Shown: in pieces, positions 45,582 to 53,232 of the stretch
Position numbering within the stretch: the first letter of the stretch is position 1
How the letters are laid out: each line of letters starts with the position of its first letter
Assembly: GCA_016190665.1 (NCBI GenBank)
Contig: JACPQD010000076.1
Location: 1-61,664, forward strand
Length of the DNA: 61,664 bases
Source: Chloroflexota bacterium
Lineage (GTDB): Bacteria > Chloroflexota > Dehalococcoidia > JACPQD01
Reading direction: 5' to 3'
Notes under the pieces: generated by a model
Told to the model about the DNA's origin: nothing
What the model saw: only the letters and a program-made list of their open reading frames with translations
Databases searched by the model: none
Position numbers and translations under genes: made by a program

Positions 45582-46394
45582 TCAAAGATCGAGAGCAAAT
45601 ATGATTGGAAGATGGTCGGAGATGGCGCCATCAGGGTGACCATTCCCGGAAAGCAGCGATCTCTTGCCAGTGCTTTCGGGGATCAGCAACTCGTCATTGT
45701 TGAAGACAGCAAGAAGGTCCGGCCGAATCAGCACCTGATCGAACATGTTCCAGAAGAACACCTTATGTTGGGCGGATCTGTAGAAGAAAGTCCCTGCGGG
45801 TCCCCGGGTGTGATCTCCGAAAAGTCCCCACATCGGATTGTAAAAGAAAGGATAGTGTCGCGACTGTACCTTTCTCGCACCTTTCTTCGCCACATCGCGC
45901 GTCATGACTCCATGCAGCCCGGCGGCATCAATTACGCCGTCTTCGAATGGATTCATGTTAAGGTCCCCGACGAGAACCGTCCTTGCGTGCCCAACTAATG
46001 ATTCAGCTTGCCTTAGAGCGCGAGAGAGTTCAAAACACTCGGGTGCTTGACTGCCTTCATCCCAGTAGAGCTTGCTCGGCAGGTGGGTAATCGCAAGAAG
46101 CAAGTCGGTAAGCCCAGGCAATCTAAGATGCCGTATCGTGAGCCTATCAGTCTCATACAGAGGTGGGATGAACTCGCTGGGAAAGCTGGTGAAGATGGTG
46201 ATCTTCTCGCAGCCTATCTTCGGTGAATAGTTATAGTCGCGGGTGCTATTCGTGTTCAACGCCAACAGCAGGTCGCCCGCGTCGGCCTGGCACTCCGCCA
46301 ACATGACCACATCTACCCTGTACGTGTGTGCGAGGCTAGCGACATGAGCAACGGAATCCTTGTTGTTGACGTTCCAAAACAGAAACTTGGTCAT
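45582..46394 (-). CDS. Endonuclease/exonuclease/phosphatase (EEP) family protein
   Basis: 270 residues. The start is the ATG opening M-T-K-F-L-F-W-N-V-N. Full EEP catalytic set visible: Asn in W-N-V-N near 9, Glu in L-A-E-C near 37, Asp/Asn in G-D-L-N-M-N near 147, D-Q-V-L near 220 and the terminal S-D-H-L-P. No signal peptide, so cytosolic nuclease or phosphodiesterase. Clustered with two small antitoxin-like genes, which hints at a stress or defence role, but this is inference. Confidence 0.8.
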   Translation of the reverse strand: MTKFLFWNVNNKDSVAHVASLAHTYRVDVVMLAECQADAGDLLLALNTNSTRDYNYSPKIGCEKITIFTSFPSEFIPPLYETDRLTIRHLRLPGLTDLLLAITHLPSKLYWDEGSQAPECFELSRALRQAESLVGHARTVLVGDLNMNPFEDGVIDAAGLHGVMTRDVAKKGARKVQSRHYPFFYNPMWGLFGDHTRGPAGTFFYRSAQHKVFFWNMFDQVLIRPDLLAVFNNDELLIPESTGKRSLLSGNGHPDGAISDHLPIIFALDL

Positions 46395-46401
46395 GCGTCG
46401 A

Positions 46402-46620
46402 CTACTTCCAGTGCCCTTCTTCTGCCATTGCCTGCTCCTCGGCCAGATCAAGCTTGGCGCATTCTTCGGCTAGCCCAGCGAGCCTATCGGAAGATGTGGC
46501 GAATGCCTTCCTCTGCCGTCTTTGCCGGGAGACCTCTTCAAGAATCAACGCGGCCAGCGCTTCTTGCTCGTCTTCGGGCAATTTGGCGGCCTCGGCGAAT
46601 GCCCTTTCAAGTGCGGTCAA
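46402..46620 (-). CDS. Small helical protein, possibly antitoxin-like
   Basis: 72 residues: helical, with A-K-L-P-E-D-E-Q-E-A-L-A then I-L-E-E-V, a pattern frequent in short orphan antitoxin-like proteins. ATG overlaps the stop of the 61-residue gene by 4 bp (ATGA). 7 bp before the EEP gene. No catalytic motif. Confidence 0.5.
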   Translation of the reverse strand: MTALERAFAEAAKLPEDEQEALAALILEEVSRQRRQRKAFATSSDRLAGLAEECAKLDLAEEQAMAEEGHWK

Positions 46621-46802
46621 GGTCGTTCTCGCTCTCCATCCAGCCCCAGCTTGTCGAACATCTCTTGGACACTCGTACTGCGAATCAGATTTCGCCCTGC
46701 GTCAGTATCCCGAAATGTCTTCAGCGTAGTCTTGTTGGGCACGTGCTTCGCGCCTTTCAGACGCGGATCATCAAAGTCCTTCCGGGTTGTCTTTCCTGCC
46801 AT
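46617..46802 (-). CDS. Small protein with RelB-like C-terminal pattern
   Basis: 61 residues, basic. P-N-K-T-T-L-K-T-F-R-D-T-D-A-G followed by S-V-Q-E-M-F-D-K-L-G-L resembles the tail of RelB/DinJ-type antitoxins. No toxin of that family is adjacent. First gene of the four-gene unit, overlapping the next by 4 bp. GGAGAGGCTGCG precedes ATG. Confidence 0.5.
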   Translation of the reverse strand: MAGKTTRKDFDDPRLKGAKHVPNKTTLKTFRDTDAGRNLIRSTSVQEMFDKLGLDGERERP

Positions 46803-46815
46803 CGCAGCCTCTCCT

Positions 46816-48045
46816 TTAGTATATCACCTTCTCCTCTACCAGACGCCCAATCTCCTCCTCGGAGAGGCCCAGCAGATCATGGAGGACGTACTGGTTGTGC
46901 TCGCCCAGCAGGGGGGCGCTGCGGGTGACGGCGCACGGCGTCTGGCTCATCTTCCACGCCGGGCCGGACAGGACCTCTCGACCCACCACGGGGTGTTCCA
47001 CCTGTGCGTAGGCCCCCCTCTCCTGGAAATGCTGGTCGCGGTACTGTTCCTCGATGTTAAGCACCGGCGCAGCCGCCACTCCCACCTCTTGCAGCATTTC
47101 GGACACTTCGTAGAAGTCGTGGTTCGTGGTCCACTCTGCGAGGCGCTTGTCCAGCTCCTCACGGTGGCTCAGCCGCCCGAAGCCATCAGCGAATTCCCTG
47201 GCTTTGGCCCATTCGGGGTCGCCCATGGCGCCGCGCAGCGCCTGCCATTCCTCATCGCTTTTGACGGCGATGGAGACGAACTTATCATCCCCCCGGCAGG
47301 GGTAATTGCCGTAAGGGGCCATGGTGGGATGGTAGTTGCCCTGGGGCGCCATGACGCGGCCGTTCATCACATAGTCCATCATCGCCTCGCCCACCAGCGT
47401 GGCGGCCGCTTCCCATTCCGAGAGGTCGACGAACTGCCCCTCGCCGGTGCGGTTGCGGTAGCGCAACGCCGCCACTATGGCCAGGGCGCCGTGGAGGGCG
47501 GCGTTGAAATCGCCGTAGGCGAAGGTGCCCATACACGGAAGCGGGTCGCCGGCGTAGCCGGTGATGCTCTCCAGGCCGGCCAGGCTGGTGACCGCGGGAG
47601 CGTAGGCCCGCACGTCCTTCAAAGGTCCATAGGCGCCAGCGGAAGACATGGCCAGGAGGATGATGTCCGGCTTGATCTTCTTCAGGGCCTCATAGCCCAA
47701 CCCCGCTCTGTCCAGCACGCCGGGCGTGAAGTTCTCCGTCACTGCATCGCTCTGCTTCACGAGTTCCCTTATCAGGGCCACACCCCGCGGCTGCTTCATG
47801 TCAACCGTGACGCTCAGCTTGCCGCGATTGGCGTTGTGGAAGTTAGGCTGGTTCTCGAGGGACGGCGGCCTGTCCTTGCCTTGCCAGCCCTGCCGCAGGC
47901 CGTCGATATGGGCCCGAGACTCTATCTTGATGACCTCGCCACCCATATCGGCAAGCACCTGGCCCACCATAGGCCCAGCCACCGCTGTCCCGAAGTCCAG
48001 GATGCGGTAGTTGCTTAGCGGGCCTTTCGTTCCCCCTGTCTTCAT
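46816..48045 (-). CDS. Family III CoA-transferase (CaiB/BaiF)
   Basis: 409 residues. It transfers CoA between carboxylic acids. Opening R-I-L-D-F-G-T-A-V-A-G-P, K-I-E-S and N-F-T-P-G-V-L-D-R-A-G-L-G-Y are typical. The catalytic Asp is probably that of A-Y-G-D-F-N-A-A near residue 175, followed by T-G-E-G-Q-F-V-D-L-S. It starts one base after the second CoA-transferase gene stop, so the two are coupled and may form a heteromer. Confidence 0.9.
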   Translation of the reverse strand: MKTGGTKGPLSNYRILDFGTAVAGPMVGQVLADMGGEVIKIESRAHIDGLRQGWQGKDRPPSLENQPNFHNANRGKLSVTVDMKQPRGVALIRELVKQSDAVTENFTPGVLDRAGLGYEALKKIKPDIILLAMSSAGAYGPLKDVRAYAPAVTSLAGLESITGYAGDPLPCMGTFAYGDFNAALHGALAIVAALRYRNRTGEGQFVDLSEWEAAATLVGEAMMDYVMNGRVMAPQGNYHPTMAPYGNYPCRGDDKFVSIAVKSDEEWQALRGAMGDPEWAKAREFADGFGRLSHREELDKRLAEWTTNHDFYEVSEMLQEVGVAAAPVLNIEEQYRDQHFQERGAYAQVEHPVVGREVLSGPAWKMSQTPCAVTRSAPLLGEHNQYVLHDLLGLSEEEIGRLVEEKVIY

Positions 48046-48046
48046 A

Positions 48047-49267
48047 TTAGATCACGCCTTCGTTGCGCAGTTGCACCAGGTCCTGGCGGGAATACCCCAG
48101 CAATCCGCAGTACACAGCTTCGTTATGCTCGCCCAGGAGAGGCGCCGGGCGGCTGGGTTTCCACGGAGTCTCAGAAAGCTTGAAAGGGGCGCCCGGGTAC
48201 GTGAGAACGCCCACCTCCGGCCGCTCGATCTCCACCATAAATCCGCGCTCCCGCAGATGAGCGTCGTTGACCTGCTCCTCCACCGTCTTCACCGGGGCAA
48301 TGGGAATGCCATGCTCGATGGCCAGGGCGAAGATCTCGTCTTTCGTGTGCGCCATCAGCCAGGGGGCGAGCAGAGCATCCACTTCCTCCGGGTACTCCTC
48401 TCCCATGGCGCGCCGGTTGCGGTAGCGCGGGTTTCTGGACCACTCGGGGCTGCCCATGAGCTCCACGAATCGTATCCACTGCTGAAGCTGAGGGCCCAGC
48501 ACACAGACATAGCCATCCTTGCAGGGTAGCAGACAGATGGGATAGGGGGCGGCCCGGCGATTGCCGTAGCGCCGGGCGCTCGGCTCCATGGTCCCTTTCT
48601 GGACGTAAGTGGCGACCTGGGAGCCTCGATGCACGGTGGCCAGCACCTCCGCCTCCGAGACGTCGATATGTTGTCCCTGGCCTGCCAGTTCCCGCGCCAG
48701 TAGCGCAGAGATAGTGGCCACGGCGGCCGCCACAGCCGCCTGGTAATGGCACTGGAAGAGCGGCAGCGCCAGAGGCTCCCGGTCCGGCCGGCCAGTGCCC
48801 CAGGCCGTCCCGCCCAGGGCGGCGCAGTTGATGTCATAGCCTTTCCAGTTGCGGTACGGCCCTGCCTGGCCAAAGGGGGTTATCGAGGTCACCACCAGGG
48901 ACGGATTGAGTCTGCGGAGCGAGGCGTAGTCAAGGCCGAGGTCTGTCATTCTGCCAGGGGAATTGTTCTCAACCAGCGCGTCAGCCCGTTCAATGAGTCT
49001 GAGCAGGACTTGCCTGCCTGCGACCGTGTCCGGATTGAGGGTCACTCCCAGCTTGCTGGTGTTCAAGTCGAGGAAAAGGCCGCTTCTCTCCGGATGTGGG
49101 ATATCCTGAGGAAAGGGGCCATGGAGTCGCGCCTCGTCCCCTGAGCCGGGCGGCTCGACCTTGATAACCTCGGCCCCCAGGTCGGCCAGGAGCTTCGCAC
49201 AGTGGGAGGCCGAGATAAAGCGGCCGAATTCCACAACCTTCAAGTCTGATAGTGCTTGGTTGGACAC
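48047..49267 (-). CDS. Family III CoA-transferase (CaiB/BaiF), possible catalytic-Asp variant
   Basis: 406 residues from the GTG at 49267, which has GGAGGG 5 bp ahead (an earlier ATG at 49327 lacks this). V-E-F-G-R-F-I-S-A, V-E-P-P-G-S-G-D and N-N-S-P-G-R-M-T-D-L-G-L-D-Y are family blocks. At the place of the catalytic Asp (usually A-D-Y-x-A-G) the sequence reads F-Q-C-H-Y-Q-A-A. If the alignment is right, this subunit lacks the nucleophile and would act with its neighbour. Confidence 0.85.
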   Translation of the reverse strand: MSNQALSDLKVVEFGRFISASHCAKLLADLGAEVIKVEPPGSGDEARLHGPFPQDIPHPERSGLFLDLNTSKLGVTLNPDTVAGRQVLLRLIERADALVENNSPGRMTDLGLDYASLRRLNPSLVVTSITPFGQAGPYRNWKGYDINCAALGGTAWGTGRPDREPLALPLFQCHYQAAVAAAVATISALLARELAGQGQHIDVSEAEVLATVHRGSQVATYVQKGTMEPSARRYGNRRAAPYPICLLPCKDGYVCVLGPQLQQWIRFVELMGSPEWSRNPRYRNRRAMGEEYPEEVDALLAPWLMAHTKDEIFALAIEHGIPIAPVKTVEEQVNDAHLRERGFMVEIERPEVGVLTYPGAPFKLSETPWKPSRPAPLLGEHNEAVYCGLLGYSRQDLVQLRNEGVI

Positions 49268-49358
49268 TGCTGCCCTCCGCATGTCTGCCGGAGACCAATT
49301 ATCCGGCTTGGCTACTGGCGGTGTCAAGGATGCGCGGCAGACCCCCTAGATGTCACAA

Positions 49359-49387
49359 TTGTTTAACTTTTCGGGAAAGCATTTTAT
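49359..49387 (+). promoter_or_regulatory. Candidate promoter of the ferritin-like gene
   Basis: TTGTTT (49359-49364), 17-bp spacer, TTTTAT (49382-49387). The -35 box continues as AACTTTTCGGG, almost the same as the AACCTTTCGGG at the promoter at 55008-55036. About 110 bp before the ATG. Confidence 0.4.
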
Positions 49388-49495
49388 GACTTCTACACCC
49401 GCAGTTCGGTATTATTACGTCAGCGTGGAGAGCGGAAAGCATTAATTTTCTGTGGCGTCACGTCGGTACATGACAGAACTCATCAAGGAGGTGCT

Positions 49496-49981
49496 ATGAA
49501 GACCAAGGAGTTCGAGGCCCTGGGAATTATCGATGCCGCCAAGGAGGTGGAACGGAAGGGGGAGGCCTTCTATCGCCAGGCGGCTCAGACACTGGCAGAC
49601 CCGAAGGCGAAGAAGATGCTTCTTTCTTTAGCCGAGGACGAGGTTCACCACCTAGAGAAACTGGAGGCGATCCGTCATGCCTTGCAGAAGGCTTTCCCTG
49701 CGCTGACGCCACCGGCGGATGTGGGTGACATGGCGGCTCGCTTCAAGGATCGTCTCTTCCCGGAGCCGCCCTCGGAAATTCTCACCCAGGACAACAAGGC
49801 GGCTGAGATCACCGTGCTCGAGCGTGGCGTGAAGCTGGAGCAGGACTCGATCAAGCTATATGAAGAAGCCGCCGACCAGCAGACCAGCCCGGGCGCCGGC
49901 AGCGCCTTCCGAAGGATAGCCATGGAAGAAAAGATACACCTCTTCATATTGAATCACAGACTTGACCTTCTCAAGCTCTAG
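49496..49981 (+). CDS. Ferritin-like / rubrerythrin-domain protein
   Basis: 161-residue four-helix protein. Putative di-iron ligands: Glu in E-V-E-R-K-G-E-A-F-Y near 20, E-D-E-V-H-H near 48, E-R-G-V-K-L-E near 105 and M-E-E-K-I-H near 145 (two E-x-x-H motifs). No C-terminal rubredoxin domain. AAGGAGG lies 6 bp before ATG. Likely peroxide or oxygen protection. Heads a run with three small paralogs. Confidence 0.85.
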   Translation: MKTKEFEALGIIDAAKEVERKGEAFYRQAAQTLADPKAKKMLLSLAEDEVHHLEKLEAIRHALQKAFPALTPPADVGDMAARFKDRLFPEPPSEILTQDNKAAEITVLERGVKLEQDSIKLYEEAADQQTSPGAGSAFRRIAMEEKIHLFILNHRLDLLKL

Positions 49982-49997
49982 CCGGGGAAGGGACCAG

Positions 49998-50255
49998 ATG
50001 CTGAGTATCGAAACCTGGACGAAAAAAATGACGCCGGAGGCGGTGGTCCTGGCGGCGGTCTCTTTCTTTGGGCCTGAAGGAGTCGGCCTGACCGTCAAGG
50101 ACCAGGCGGCGCGCCGCGCCCACTTCAGGGGCGGAGGCGGAGATGTGGAAGTTACCACCCGCCGGGTTGGCAAGGAAACGAAAGTCGAGATAATGTCCCA
50201 AAAATGGGAAAACGAAGTAGAAGTATTCGTCGGCCAAATAGAAGATGGCAGGTAG
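49998..50255 (+). CDS. Small conserved protein, tandem paralog 1
   Basis: 85 residues, 16 bp after the ferritin-like stop. L-S-I-E-T-W-T-K opening, central V-S-F-F-G-P-E-G-V-G-L-T-V and a Gly run before V-E-V-T-T, then an Asp/Glu/Trp-rich tail. About half the residues are shared with the two following genes. No signal peptide, Cys or metal motif. Function unknown. Confidence 0.7.
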   Translation: MLSIETWTKKMTPEAVVLAAVSFFGPEGVGLTVKDQAARRAHFRGGGGDVEVTTRRVGKETKVEIMSQKWENEVEVFVGQIEDGR

Positions 50256-50307
50256 GTTCCTGCCGTCCCCGATTGTGTTCGTCCTGCAGTCAGGAGGAGG
50301 CGACCGC

Positions 50308-50562
50308 ATGCTGAGGATTGAAACCAGGACAAAGATGACCCCGGAGGCGGCGACACAGGCGGCTGTTTCCTTCTTCGGGCCGGAGGGTCTTGGCCTCACC
50401 GTCAGAGACCGGCGCGAGCGCTGCGTCCAGTTTGAGGGCGGAGGCGGACTGGTCGAAGTCAGCACTTGCGAAGATGGCAAGGCCACCAAGGTAGAGGTGA
50501 CTTCGCAGGAATGGGATGCAGAAGTGAAAGAATTCGTCCGGAAGATTGGCTCCGGAAGGTGA
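50308..50562 (+). CDS. Small conserved protein, tandem paralog 2
   Basis: 84 residues, ATG behind GGAGGAGG. L-R-I-E-T-R-T-K, V-S-F-F-G-P-E-G-L-G-L-T-V, G-G-G-G-L-V-E-V-S-T and W-D-A-E-V-K-E-F-V-R. An in-frame extension upstream has no ribosome site. Function unknown. Confidence 0.72.
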   Translation: MLRIETRTKMTPEAATQAAVSFFGPEGLGLTVRDRRERCVQFEGGGGLVEVSTCEDGKATKVEVTSQEWDAEVKEFVRKIGSGR

Positions 50563-50608
50563 CCGGAGGTCTGTGTAATTCTCTGTTTGACAGTGGGGAG
50601 GAGTCCAG

Positions 50609-50923
50609 ATGCTACGGATCGAAACCAGAACCAAGTTGAGCCCTGAGAAAGCCATCGAGGGAGCAGTGTCCTTCTTCGGGCCCGGCGGCTACGGGCTCAC
50701 GGTCAACGCGAAGGGCCCCTGCTGCGTTGAATTCGAGGGCGCCGGAGGGGGCGTGGAGGTAACCACCTCAGCGGACGGGTCCGAAACGAAAGTAGAGTTA
50801 CTGTCACGGGAATGGGACAATCAGGCGAAAGAGTTCATCCGGTGGATCGGCGGCGGCGGCGAGGGGAAGGAGCCGGTCAGGGGCCCGTGGCAGTCGAAGG
50901 AGGCCCCCCCGCCCTGGACATGA
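50609..50923 (+). CDS. Small conserved protein, tandem paralog 3
   Basis: 104 residues, ATG behind GGGGAGGAG. The first 84 residues align with paralogs 1 and 2 (V-S-F-F-G-P-G-G-Y-G-L-T-V). A Gly/Pro-rich extra tail of about 20 residues overlaps the 3' end of the convergent gene at 50877-51710, so the tail may be recent. Function unknown. Confidence 0.7.
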   Translation: MLRIETRTKLSPEKAIEGAVSFFGPGGYGLTVNAKGPCCVEFEGAGGGVEVTTSADGSETKVELLSREWDNQAKEFIRWIGGGGEGKEPVRGPWQSKEAPPPWT

Positions 50924-51710
50924 GCCGGCGCCGACTCCCGAAGCCGGCGCGGTCCCTGCCATACGTCCCCTGAGCTGGCAAAGCCTGGGCATCGCCTCCT
51001 TGCTTGAGCCAGCCAAGGACAGCAAGGGCGCGGGCGCGGGCCGCTCCTTCCCATTCTGATGCTGTTCCCGCAGGTCTCTCAAGGAAAGCCCGAAGCTCCC
51101 TGGCTGTTGCTTCGGCCTTAAGTTCGGCGTGCTCCTTGTTGAGAGCCTTATGCCCCTGAAGCTTTCGCGGGCCCTCGCTTCCCCCTTCAGCGAAGTACCA
51201 GTCCTTGAATCCGGCGCCGCACCCCACCGAAAAGAGCGTGAATCCCACGGGTGTGGCCGCCGCCGGTACGCCCGAGGCCAGAGATCGTGCTGTTTCCTCC
51301 TGCTCCGGGCTGTCGTATTCCACCATCATGTGCCCGCCGGGCGGAATCAAGTCCGCCAATAAGTGAAAGACCTTCCGGATCAGGGCGTCGCCAATCATGA
51401 TGCTCTCCCCCTCCCCAAGATCCACGGCGCGCGATGACGTCATGATTTCGATCCAGTTATAGCTGGGGTACTCGCCCATGGCATGCAGGCCGGCTACCAG
51501 CGGCTCGGCGCTGATCTCGTCGGAACCGGGGCTTTTCACGAAGATCTGGAAGTATCGGGCGCCGACTCTGTTCTTGGGCCCCAGCAGCACAACCAGCTCG
51601 TGAGAATTCAGGGGCTTTCCCTGGAGGGCGTCTACGGAGTTGGCGCCGGGATCGGCAACAATCCATCCTGATCGCAGTAAGTTCGCCAGGGCTGATCGGT
51701 CGGCTGGCAT
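50877..51710 (-). CDS. DUF1122-like protein
   Basis: 277 residues. P-P-G-G-H-M-M-V-E-Y, then G-V-P-A-A-A-T-P-V-G-F-T-L-F and F-K-D-W-Y-F-A-E-G-G-S-E-G-P-R-K-L-Q-G recall DUF1122 proteins (from memory, mainly archaeal). The C-terminal 60 residues are Ala/Arg/Gly-rich and low-complexity, and the last 16 codons overlap the convergent small gene. Start codon uncertain. Function unknown. Confidence 0.6.
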   Translation of the reverse strand: MPADRSALANLLRSGWIVADPGANSVDALQGKPLNSHELVVLLGPKNRVGARYFQIFVKSPGSDEISAEPLVAGLHAMGEYPSYNWIEIMTSSRAVDLGEGESIMIGDALIRKVFHLLADLIPPGGHMMVEYDSPEQEETARSLASGVPAAATPVGFTLFSVGCGAGFKDWYFAEGGSEGPRKLQGHKALNKEHAELKAEATARELRAFLERPAGTASEWEGAARARALAVLGWLKQGGDAQALPAQGTYGRDRAGFGSRRRLMSRAGGPPSTATGP

Positions 51711-51726
51711 CGGACTGTCGGTCTCC

Positions 51727-52305
51727 CTAATCGCGGTGCGCCTGCACCCATGTCATCCCCCACTGAAGCAGTTCCTGCCTCAAGGTCTCATTGTCTTTCT
51801 GGACGGACTCCAGGAACCTGGCATTCTCCAAAGCAACGGCTCCCAAATTGGCGACGGCGCACACAAAGAAGACTTCATCCTCGGTGAACTCGCGACGCTC
51901 GCCGGTGTAGACCCTCACGACCCCTATGATCTCTTCCTTGAGCATCATGGGCACGGAGAGGACGGATGCTATCCCCTCCTCTCTGGCCTTCTCCCGGTAC
52001 TGAATCCTCTCATCCACGTCGGCGTCCAGAACGGCGACAGGGTGGCCACGCAGGGCCTCAGCAATGCTCTTGTCAGCGGCGACGGGCCCCTTATGAACGT
52101 ATGATTCGCTCAAGCCATAGGCTGCGACGTGAAGCAAAGTCTTACGGTCCGGGCTGAGGAGCTTCAGAGAGCACCCCTTGGCCTCCAGAGCTCTGACCAC
52201 GGACTCCACCAGGGTGGCGAGAACGCCGTCGAGAGTGCGCGCTGAATTCAGCGCGGATGCTATCTCATACAGACTGCGGAAGTATTTGCGCAGGTCTTCT
52301 TCCAT
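51727..52305 (-). CDS. GAF-domain protein 1
   Basis: 192 residues, essentially one GAF sensory domain. The ATG at 52305 is favoured by AGGAG 8 bp upstream and by alignment with GAF protein 2. C-S-L-K-L-L-S-P-D, E-R-I-Q-Y-R-E-K-A-R-E-E-G-I-A-S-V-L-S-V-P-M, G-V-V-R-V-Y-T-G-E. No output domain, so it probably binds a ligand or partner kinase, none of which is in the window. Confidence 0.82.
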   Translation of the reverse strand: MEEDLRKYFRSLYEIASALNSARTLDGVLATLVESVVRALEAKGCSLKLLSPDRKTLLHVAAYGLSESYVHKGPVAADKSIAEALRGHPVAVLDADVDERIQYREKAREEGIASVLSVPMMLKEEIIGVVRVYTGERREFTEDEVFFVCAVANLGAVALENARFLESVQKDNETLRQELLQWGMTWVQAHRD

Positions 52306-52524
52306 AATGGCGACTCCTGTCATCGGCTGTCTGGCCAAAGCCTTCTTCGATGAAGGAGGCTTCACGGTGGTGTCCCGCGCCAAGTCGAGCGTCTGTTATG
52401 CCCTGGCGCTGGAGAAGGACTGACGGCACAGAGAATCGGTCCCGCTGGTTCGTCGCGCCCCAAAGGGAAGATGGTCCGAGGCCCAGGGGTTCTCATTTTC
52501 GGGCCTGCCCCGATTGGATCGGGG

Positions 52525-53115
52525 TCAGCGCCGGTAAGCTAATCTCGGGGGCCAGACCCCCATGGCTTTGCGCCACTCGAGCAACTCCTGCCTCAAAGCC
52601 TCGCTATCCAGCTGACAGGACTCGCAGAGCTTGGCATTTTCGAGGGCGATAGCGCTGAGATTGGCCAGCGCCTCCACGAAGTATATATCGTCCTCAGTGA
52701 ACTGGCGCTGCTCCCCGGTGTAGATTCTTACTACGCCTATCATCTTGCCTTTCAACTTCATGGGCACGGAAAGGACCGACGCTATTCCCTCCTGCCTGGC
52801 CTGCTCCCGATATTGGATTCTTTCATCCTGAGTTGCATCCAGTATGGTGACCGCCTTGCCTTCCAGCGCCTCCGAGATGCTTCTGTCCGCGGATACCGGC
52901 CCTGTCTCTCCATACCGGGCGCTGAGACCGTGGGCCGCCGCGTATTCCAGGGTTGCATGGTCCGGACTGAGCAGCATCAGCGAGCAACCTTTGACCTCCA
53001 GAGCCTTGGCGGCGCTCTCCACGAGTGAACTCAGGACGCTATCGAGAGCGCCGCCTGAGTTTACCGTTGCCGCCATCTCGTATAAGGCGCGGTAGCTACG
53101 TTCGCAGTCCTTCAT
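52525..53115 (-). CDS. GAF-domain protein 2
   Basis: 196 residues from the ATG at 53115 (AGGAGG 7 bp ahead). ATG 53139 is a possible alternative. The same blocks as GAF protein 1 (C-S-L-M-L-L-S-P-D, R-E-Q-A-R-Q-E-G-I-A-S-V-L-S-V-P-M), similar along the full length, so a tandem duplication. A Cys pair C-E-S-C in the C-terminal helix is unique to this copy. A hairpin CCCCGAT/ATCGGGG lies just past the stop. Confidence 0.82.
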   Translation of the reverse strand: MKDCERSYRALYEMAATVNSGGALDSVLSSLVESAAKALEVKGCSLMLLSPDHATLEYAAAHGLSARYGETGPVSADRSISEALEGKAVTILDATQDERIQYREQARQEGIASVLSVPMKLKGKMIGVVRIYTGEQRQFTEDDIYFVEALANLSAIALENAKLCESCQLDSEALRQELLEWRKAMGVWPPRLAYRR

Positions 53116-53232
53116 TGCGATGCCTCCTGCTTCCGTCATTGTCCTCTCTCCTTCGTGTAAATCTCTCACCATGTTTCGGCTCCGGTTGCCAAAGACAGAA
53201 TGATCAACAAGAGCATGGATTCCTTCACTTTG

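Noticed and set aside
46522..48018. 498-codon plus-strand frame
   Set aside because: Antisense to the CoA-transferase gene. No ribosome site, and composition typical of a shadow frame (many His and Arg).
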